DNA of 64,000 bases from Lentimicrobium sp. (GTDB lineage: Bacteria > Bacteroidota > Bacteroidia > Bacteroidales > Lentimicrobiaceae): contig JAHYJC010000016.1 of the NCBI GenBank assembly GCA_019429275.1, positions 18,034 through 82,033 of the forward strand, written 5' to 3'. The notes beneath the pieces were generated by a model. It had not been told where the DNA came from. It ran no database searches and saw only the letters and a program-made list of their open reading frames with translations. The position numbers were made by a program, and so were the translations under genes. Positions 59,689 to 64,000 of this stretch are shown piece after piece. How positions within the stretch are numbered: position 1 is the first letter of the stretch; each line of letters opens with the position of its first letter.

Positions 59689-60624
59689 ATGAGTTATTTT
59701 GAAGCCAGAAACATTACCAAAAGGTATGATGCCCACTTAGCACTTGATAATGTGAGCATTGATGTGCCTGAACAAAGCATATTCGGATTGCTTGGCCCGA
59801 ATGGCGCAGGCAAAACCACTCTTATCAGAATCATTAATCAGATTACAGGGCCTGATGAAGGTGAAATTTTTATCGGTAACGAAAAACTTTCGCAAAAGCA
59901 TGTTGATAAAATAGGTTATCTGCCGGAAGAAAGAGGACTTTACAAGAAAATGAAAGTAGGTGAGCAAGCTTTGTATCTGGCTCAGCTGAAAGGCCTTAGC
60001 AAAACTGACGCATTAAAAAAACTGAAATACTGGTTTGAAAAATTCGAAATTCAGGCATGGTGGAACAGGAAAGTCGAGGAACTTTCGAAAGGAATGCAGC
60101 AGAAAGTGCAGTTTATTGTCACCATCATTCACGACCCTACCCTACTGATCTTTGACGAGCCATTCAGTGGGTTTGATCCGATAAATGTTAATCTGCTGAA
60201 GGACGAAATCCTCAATCTTAAGCAAAACGGCGCTACCATAATTTTCTCGACACACAACATGGCTTCTGTTGAAGAACTATGCGATAACATTGCACTCATC
60301 AATAAATCGAAGAAAATACTGGAAGGCAGGGTAAAAGACATAAAAACCAAATACAAAACCAATACTTATGCAATTGATTTTGATGGTTTTACAGGAGAAG
60401 CGCGCTCATTGCTTCCGGCAGGTTTTTCGCTCCTGAATGAAACAAGCGATGAGGAAATGCGACAAATTATTGTTGGATTACCAACTCAATCTACACAAAA
60501 TGAATTACTTAATGCTGTAATGTCAAAAGTAAATATTCATGCTTTCAAAGAAATCATTCCGACCATGAATGATATTTTTATCAAGACAGTTAATGAATCA
60601 GGCAACTTTTCTGAAATCAGCTAA
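59689..60624 (+). CDS. ABC transporter ATP-binding protein, NatA-like
   Basis: A 311-aa ABC ATPase. Walker A GLLGPNGAGKTTLIR (about 33-47), signature ELSKGMQQKVQF, Walker B LLIFDEPFSGFDP and the switch His in IIFSTHNM are present. A C-terminal extension of about 90 residues is typical of ABC-2 exporters. It lies 12 bp upstream of the permease gene. In Bacillus the related NatAB exports sodium, but here the substrate is not known. Confidence 0.92.
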   Translation: MSYFEARNITKRYDAHLALDNVSIDVPEQSIFGLLGPNGAGKTTLIRIINQITGPDEGEIFIGNEKLSQKHVDKIGYLPEERGLYKKMKVGEQALYLAQLKGLSKTDALKKLKYWFEKFEIQAWWNRKVEELSKGMQQKVQFIVTIIHDPTLLIFDEPFSGFDPINVNLLKDEILNLKQNGATIIFSTHNMASVEELCDNIALINKSKKILEGRVKDIKTKYKTNTYAIDFDGFTGEARSLLPAGFSLLNETSDEEMRQIIVGLPTQSTQNELLNAVMSKVNIHAFKEIIPTMNDIFIKTVNESGNFSEIS

Positions 60625-60636
60625 TATTTTCCACCT

Positions 60637-62046
60637 ATGAACAAAATCCTCCTGGTTATACAGCGCGAATATCTTTCAAGAGTCAGGAAAAAATCATTTA
60701 TTGTAATGACTATACTTGGTCCCATCCTGATGGCCGCACTTTTTATTGTGCCGATATTTCTCTCACAAATGTCTGACGAAGTAAAACAGGTAGAAATTTT
60801 AGATGAAACAGGTTGGTTTATCAACAAGTTTGAAGATTCGGAGAGATTCAGATTTGACTATGTTTACACTGATCTTGAGACAGCGAAAACCAATCTTCTC
60901 ATCGAAAAAGGTTATGCACTGGTTTATATTCCAAAACCCGAAGTCAGCGTTCCTTCATCTGCAATGATTTTCAGCGACAAACAGGTGAGTATTGATTTGA
61001 AAGGATACATCCGCAATGTGATGGGCAAAGAAGTTGAAAACCAGAAGCTTGGCGCTGAAATTATGAAGGAAATTCAAAAAGTCAGCCCAGGCAATGACAC
61101 TGGAATCCAGGAAAATATCTCAGCCGGCAATATTGTGAGCGATGAAATTCTAAAGAACATTAAAACAAACATTACCCTTACTTCCATAAAAATGGGCGAA
61201 GCCGGGAAAGAAGAGAAAAGTTTCACAGAGGTAAGCATGGTGGTAGGACTTTTTGCCGGAATTTTGATCTACTTTTTTATTTTCCTTTTTGGAAGCCAGG
61301 TAATGCGCGGTGTAATTGAAGAAAAGGTAAGCCGGATTGTGGAGGTGATCGTATCATCGGTGAAACCATTTCAACTTATGATGGGAAAAATCATAGGAGT
61401 TGGTCTGGTCGGGCTAACTCAGTTCATGTTATGGGTATTACTAACCCTTACCATTGTAACCGTCTTCCAGCAAGTGATGCCCGATAAATTCAAAAAGCAG
61501 GAAACAGTTGAAAGTTTTAGTCCGGGAAAACGAATACCAGCAGGAGCTGAAGCAATACAATCAATGGAAATTTCTAAAGATCAGGGAAGTATGGAAAGAA
61601 TGATTGATGCCATCCAATCCATTAATTATGGAGTAATGATTTTTTCATTCTTATTTTATTTTCTGGGAGGTTACCTGCTTTATGGTGCCATGTTTGCAGC
61701 CATAGGAGCTGCAGTTGACAATGAAACCGACACTCAGCAGTTTATGATGCCGGTAACCATACCCTTGATTCTTGGAATTTTGGTGGCTCAGTTTGTTATC
61801 AACAACCCCGAAGGGCCGATAGCCTTTTGGTTCTCAATCATACCCTTCACCTCTCCTATTGTTATGATGGTTAGAATACCATTTGGCGTGCCTTCATGGG
61901 AAGTTGCACTATCAATGGCCTTGCTTGTTATTACATTCGTAGGTGCAGTTTGGATGGCCGGTAAGATTTACAGAACCGGAATATTGATGTATGGCAAAAA
62001 GGTTAGTTGGGGCGAATTGTGGAAGTGGCTTTTCTATAAGGCTTAA
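60637..62046 (+). CDS. ABC-2 type transporter permease, NatB-like
   Basis: A 469-aa membrane protein starting MNKILLVIQREYLSRVRKKS, the usual ABC-2 N-terminus. One helix (about 22-45) is followed by a large extracytoplasmic region (about 50-200) and five or six helices (from about 204). FGSQVMRGVIEEKVSRIVEVIVSS is the coupling-helix region of this family. It forms the transporter with the ATPase gene just upstream. Confidence 0.9.
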   Translation: MNKILLVIQREYLSRVRKKSFIVMTILGPILMAALFIVPIFLSQMSDEVKQVEILDETGWFINKFEDSERFRFDYVYTDLETAKTNLLIEKGYALVYIPKPEVSVPSSAMIFSDKQVSIDLKGYIRNVMGKEVENQKLGAEIMKEIQKVSPGNDTGIQENISAGNIVSDEILKNIKTNITLTSIKMGEAGKEEKSFTEVSMVVGLFAGILIYFFIFLFGSQVMRGVIEEKVSRIVEVIVSSVKPFQLMMGKIIGVGLVGLTQFMLWVLLTLTIVTVFQQVMPDKFKKQETVESFSPGKRIPAGAEAIQSMEISKDQGSMERMIDAIQSINYGVMIFSFLFYFLGGYLLYGAMFAAIGAAVDNETDTQQFMMPVTIPLILGILVAQFVINNPEGPIAFWFSIIPFTSPIVMMVRIPFGVPSWEVALSMALLVITFVGAVWMAGKIYRTGILMYGKKVSWGELWKWLFYKA

Positions 62047-62074
62047 CCATTGCATTCATTGTAGTTTTATCGTA

Positions 62075-62086
62075 ATGAAATTTCAT
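62075..62086. repeat. 12-bp perfect palindrome before the NtrC-like gene
   Basis: ATGAAATTTCAT is its own reverse complement and ends 20 bp before the start codon at 62107. It could be an operator half-site pair, but AT-rich palindromes of this size also occur by chance. Confidence 0.3.
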
Positions 62087-62106
62087 AATCCTTCAAAAAA
62101 CCAAAA

Positions 62107-63273
62107 ATGGCAAAAATCCTGGTAATTGACGACGAGAAAAGTATCAGAAGTACTTTGAGAGAAATACTTGAATACGAAGGTTATCAGATAGAAGAGGCAC
62201 CCGATGGTCCGGCAGCGCTTGAAATGGCCGCGAATGAAAAATACAGCCTTGTGCTCTGCGACATCAAAATGCCTCTGATGGATGGCATTGAAGTCCTCGA
62301 TAAACTTCTGGTCATGAGCGACACACCTGTTGTTATGATCTCGGGGCATGGAAATATTGAAACAGCGGTTGATGCCATAAAACGAGGAGCTTACGATTAC
62401 ATCGCCAAACCACTGGATCTGAACCGTTTACTCATCACCATCAGAAATGCAATAGAAAAAAGCAATCTGGTAAAAGAGACCAGGGTACTTAAACGCAAGG
62501 TTAGTAAAACCTATGAAATGATAGGAGAATCGGAGCCCATTAATCAAATCAGGTCAATGATTGAACGGGTTGCTCCAACTGATGCAAGAGTGCTTATTAC
62601 CGGAAATAACGGCACCGGCAAAGAACTGGTTGCCCGATGGCTGCACGAATTAAGTAACCGTGCCGAAGGTCCGTTTGTTGAAGTAAACTGTGCTGCCATA
62701 CCCGGAGAACTCATTGAAAGTGTTTTGTTTGGCCATGAGAAAGGATCGTTTACTTCAGCGATTAAACAGCGTAAAGGAGACTTTGAGCAGGCCAATGGGG
62801 GTACGATTTTTCTGGATGAAATCGGAGATATGAGCCTTGCTGCCCAGGCAAAAGTGCTTAGAGCTTTGCAGGAAAATAAAATCATGAGGGTTGGCGGAGA
62901 AAAAGATATACCTGTTGATGTGAGGGTCATTGCGGCTACCAACAAGAATATAGTTGAAGAAATCGAAAAGCGGAATTTCCGCGAAGATCTTTATCACCGA
63001 TTGAGTGTAATTTTAATTCATGTGCCTACCCTTAATGAGAGGGAAGAGGACATTCCCATTCTGGCGAAGCATTTCATTGCTGAAATATGTGAAATTCAGG
63101 GCAAACCTCTCATCATTTTTGAAGACGAAGCACTCGATGCGCTCAAAAAAATAAACTGGACAGGGAATATACGTGAATTAAGAAATGTAGTGGAACGTTT
63201 GGCAATTCTTTGCGACACAGTAATTACTGCCGCTGATATTGACTTATATGCAAGACCGCTAAGTAAAAACTAG
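62107..63273 (+). CDS. NtrC-like sigma-54 activator without DNA-binding domain
   Basis: A 388-aa response regulator. The receiver (about 1-120) has Asp52 in LCDIKMP and Lys101. The AAA+ domain (about 137-365) has Walker A GNNGTGKE (166-173), Walker B TIFLDE (233-238), the arginine-finger region FREDLYHRL (291-299) and sensor II GNIRELRN (353-360). The sigma-54-contacting GAFTGA loop reads GSFTSA (213-218). The protein stops about 20 residues after the AAA+ domain, so the Fis-type helix-turn-helix is missing. It may act from solution like FlgR or CtcC, or have another AAA+ role. No cognate kinase is adjacent. Confidence 0.9.
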   Translation: MAKILVIDDEKSIRSTLREILEYEGYQIEEAPDGPAALEMAANEKYSLVLCDIKMPLMDGIEVLDKLLVMSDTPVVMISGHGNIETAVDAIKRGAYDYIAKPLDLNRLLITIRNAIEKSNLVKETRVLKRKVSKTYEMIGESEPINQIRSMIERVAPTDARVLITGNNGTGKELVARWLHELSNRAEGPFVEVNCAAIPGELIESVLFGHEKGSFTSAIKQRKGDFEQANGGTIFLDEIGDMSLAAQAKVLRALQENKIMRVGGEKDIPVDVRVIAATNKNIVEEIEKRNFREDLYHRLSVILIHVPTLNEREEDIPILAKHFIAEICEIQGKPLIIFEDEALDALKKINWTGNIRELRNVVERLAILCDTVITAADIDLYARPLSKN

Positions 63274-63323
63274 GTGCGATTTAAAACCGCAACTACCTAC
63301 ATTTTTCTCATTTACTCAAACAG

Positions 63324-63356
63324 TTTGAGTACCCGGGCACATTTTTTGTATCTTTG
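63324..63356 (+). promoter_or_regulatory. Promoter of ssrA (tmRNA)
   Basis: TTTG (63324-63327), a 21-nt spacer and TATCTTTG (63349-63356) match the Bacteroidota consensus with a slightly long spacer. The mature tmRNA begins 15 bp after the -7 box. Confidence 0.75.
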
Positions 63357-63371
63357 CAAGTGACAATAACC

Positions 63372-63740
63372 GGGGCTGCCTGGTTTTGACAGCAGAGAAG
63401 TGGTATTGTAAGCATGTCGGGCGTTGTAAGAGTGGCCCGTAAATCCCAACTTGCAAAGCCTATAAACGGCACAGATTATAATTACGCGTTAGCCGCTTAA
63501 TCAAGGATTAAGCCGCTTTCTGCTCCCCGGGAAGCTTTGCGTGGCTGCGTTCCGGCAAGAGCATCACAAATGCTGCGATAAGACAGGTAAGGTCCTGATG
63601 CCTGTTCGAAAACCAAAAGGAATAAGATGATAGTCGGGCTGTTTTCTCCCTGCTGGCATTCGAAAACCAACTGAAAACTAAGCGTGTAGAAAGCACTATA
63701 GCTGTCTGTTTGGACGCGGGTTCGATTCCCGCCAGCTCCA
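63372..63740 (+). ncRNA. ssrA: Transfer-messenger RNA
   Basis: The 5' end GGGGCTGCCTGGTTTTGACA and the 3' end GGTTCGATTCCCGCCAGCTC form the tRNA-like half, with the acceptor stem GGGGCTG/CAGCTCC and discriminator A; about 369 nt in all. The tag frame ends GCG TTA GCC GCT TAA (stop at 63498-63500), giving a tag that ends in YNYALAA. The resume codon is either GGC at 63468 (GTDYNYALAA) or GCA at 63453 (AKPINGTDYNYALAA). With SmpB it frees stalled ribosomes and marks products for proteolysis. Confidence 0.96.
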
Positions 63741-63743
63741 CAA

Positions 63744-63777
63744 AAACCTGTAAACTAATATTTTACGGGTTTTTTTT
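63744..63777 (+). terminator. Intrinsic terminator of tmRNA
   Basis: AAACCTGTAAA (63744-63754) pairs over 11 bp, including one G-U pair, with TTTACGGGTTT (63762-63772) around a 7-nt loop, followed by a run of T. Confidence 0.9.
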
Positions 63778-63860
63778 ATTTAAAAATGAGCTGATTGAGA
63801 TATTGATACAGTTATAATTCAGAAACTATAAGTTAATTTTATTAAATATTAAATGATAAA

Positions 63861-63918
63861 TAGCACAACATCGTTGACACTTTTTTTCGTAGCACAACAT
63901 CGTTGACACTTTTTTCAA
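63861..63918. repeat. Tandem 29-bp direct repeat near the right edge
   Basis: Two adjacent copies (63861-63889 and 63890-63918) share 26 identical bases: TAGCACAACATCGTTGACAC followed by six or seven T. A third degenerate copy (ATCGTTCTTTGACATA then T-run and CGTA) lies at 63921-63947. The block lies 45 bp before a new plus-strand frame. It may be the end of an insertion sequence with repeated transposase-binding sites, or a regulatory array. Confidence 0.6.
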
Positions 63919-63962
63919 AAATCGTTCTTTGACATATTTTTTTCGTATTGTTCAAATAAAAA

Positions 63963-64000
63963 ATGGACGAATACGAGAAACGGAAAGTAGCTATAACACG
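63963..64000 (+). CDS. Start of a probable transposase gene (cut by the right edge)
   Basis: Only 12 codons and two bases are visible, starting MDEYEKRKVAIT. A short acidic-basic opening of this kind resembles the first helix of helix-turn-helix transposases of IS481/IS3-like elements in Bacteroidota, and repeated TGACA-containing sequence lies just upstream. This is inference from a fragment; the gene could be something else. Confidence 0.3.
   Translation, partial: MDEYEKRKVAIT

Noticed and set aside
63508..63741. 77-aa open frame on the minus strand
   Set aside because: It lies antisense within the tmRNA gene and ends in its tRNA-like part.

Overview
The window reads as a chromosome segment of a free-living, low-GC member of the Bacteroidota (Bacteroidales/Marinilabiliales-like), probably from an uncultured lineage. 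Supporting signs are type IX secretion (T9SS) C-terminal sorting domains on several secreted proteins, promoters of the Bacteroidota form TTTG-N19-TAnnTTTG, proteins typical of the phylum (DUF4290, DUF2520, LytS/LytTR regulators), a MurA with Asp in place of the catalytic Cys, and zinc-free L36 and S14. Identification is from sequence reading only.

Layout. (1) 1-5350, minus strand: a translation cluster reading rpsU, a tyrosine recombinase, hpf, four tRNAs (Thr-Tyr-Gly-Thr), tuf, tRNA-Trp, secE, nusG, rplK, rplA (cut by the left edge). (2) 5369-28700: mixed housekeeping and accessory genes. These are an S9 dipeptidyl peptidase, tRNA-Val, a membrane acyltransferase, T9SS-sorted proteins (one a clear pseudogene at 9896-10820, one split by a frameshift at about 20914), a membrane Fe-S protein with two HMA-like domains, a secreted EEP-type nuclease, comEC, lpxB-surE, a DUF502 protein, the group maf-ubiA-kdsC-DUF2520-ccmF, and a GNAT-like protein. 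(3) 28727-30958: a T9SS protein and eno. (4) 31090-49291, minus strand: the complete str-S10-spc-alpha superoperon from rpsL to rplQ, without a tuf gene. (5) 49292-49801: a 510-bp gap with the rpsL promoter and a candidate structured small RNA. (6) 49802-52822: an operon of LiaF-like protein, LytS-type kinase and LytTR regulator, then a 90-aa orphan. (7) 53017-63273, plus strand: UvrD/PcrA helicase, DUF4290, murA, grpE-dnaJ, a NatAB-like ABC exporter, and a sigma-54-type activator without a DNA-binding domain. (8) 63372-64000: tmRNA with promoter and terminator, then tandem 29-bp repeats and the start of a probable insertion-sequence gene.

How it fits together. Most of the window makes ribosomes, elongation factors and RNA polymerase alpha, together with quality control (hpf, tmRNA, GrpE/DnaJ, methionine aminopeptidase) and export (SecY/SecE). 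The two ribosomal promoters I can read, rpsU and rpsL, share an almost identical core and spacer, which suggests co-regulation. The envelope genes (lpxB, kdsC, murA, surE, the LiaF-like system, T9SS cargo) fit a Gram-negative gliding-type bacterium. I see no CRISPR array, prophage or dedicated defence island. The least explained parts are the decayed T9SS gene, the candidate RNA upstream of rpsL, and the repeat block after tmRNA.
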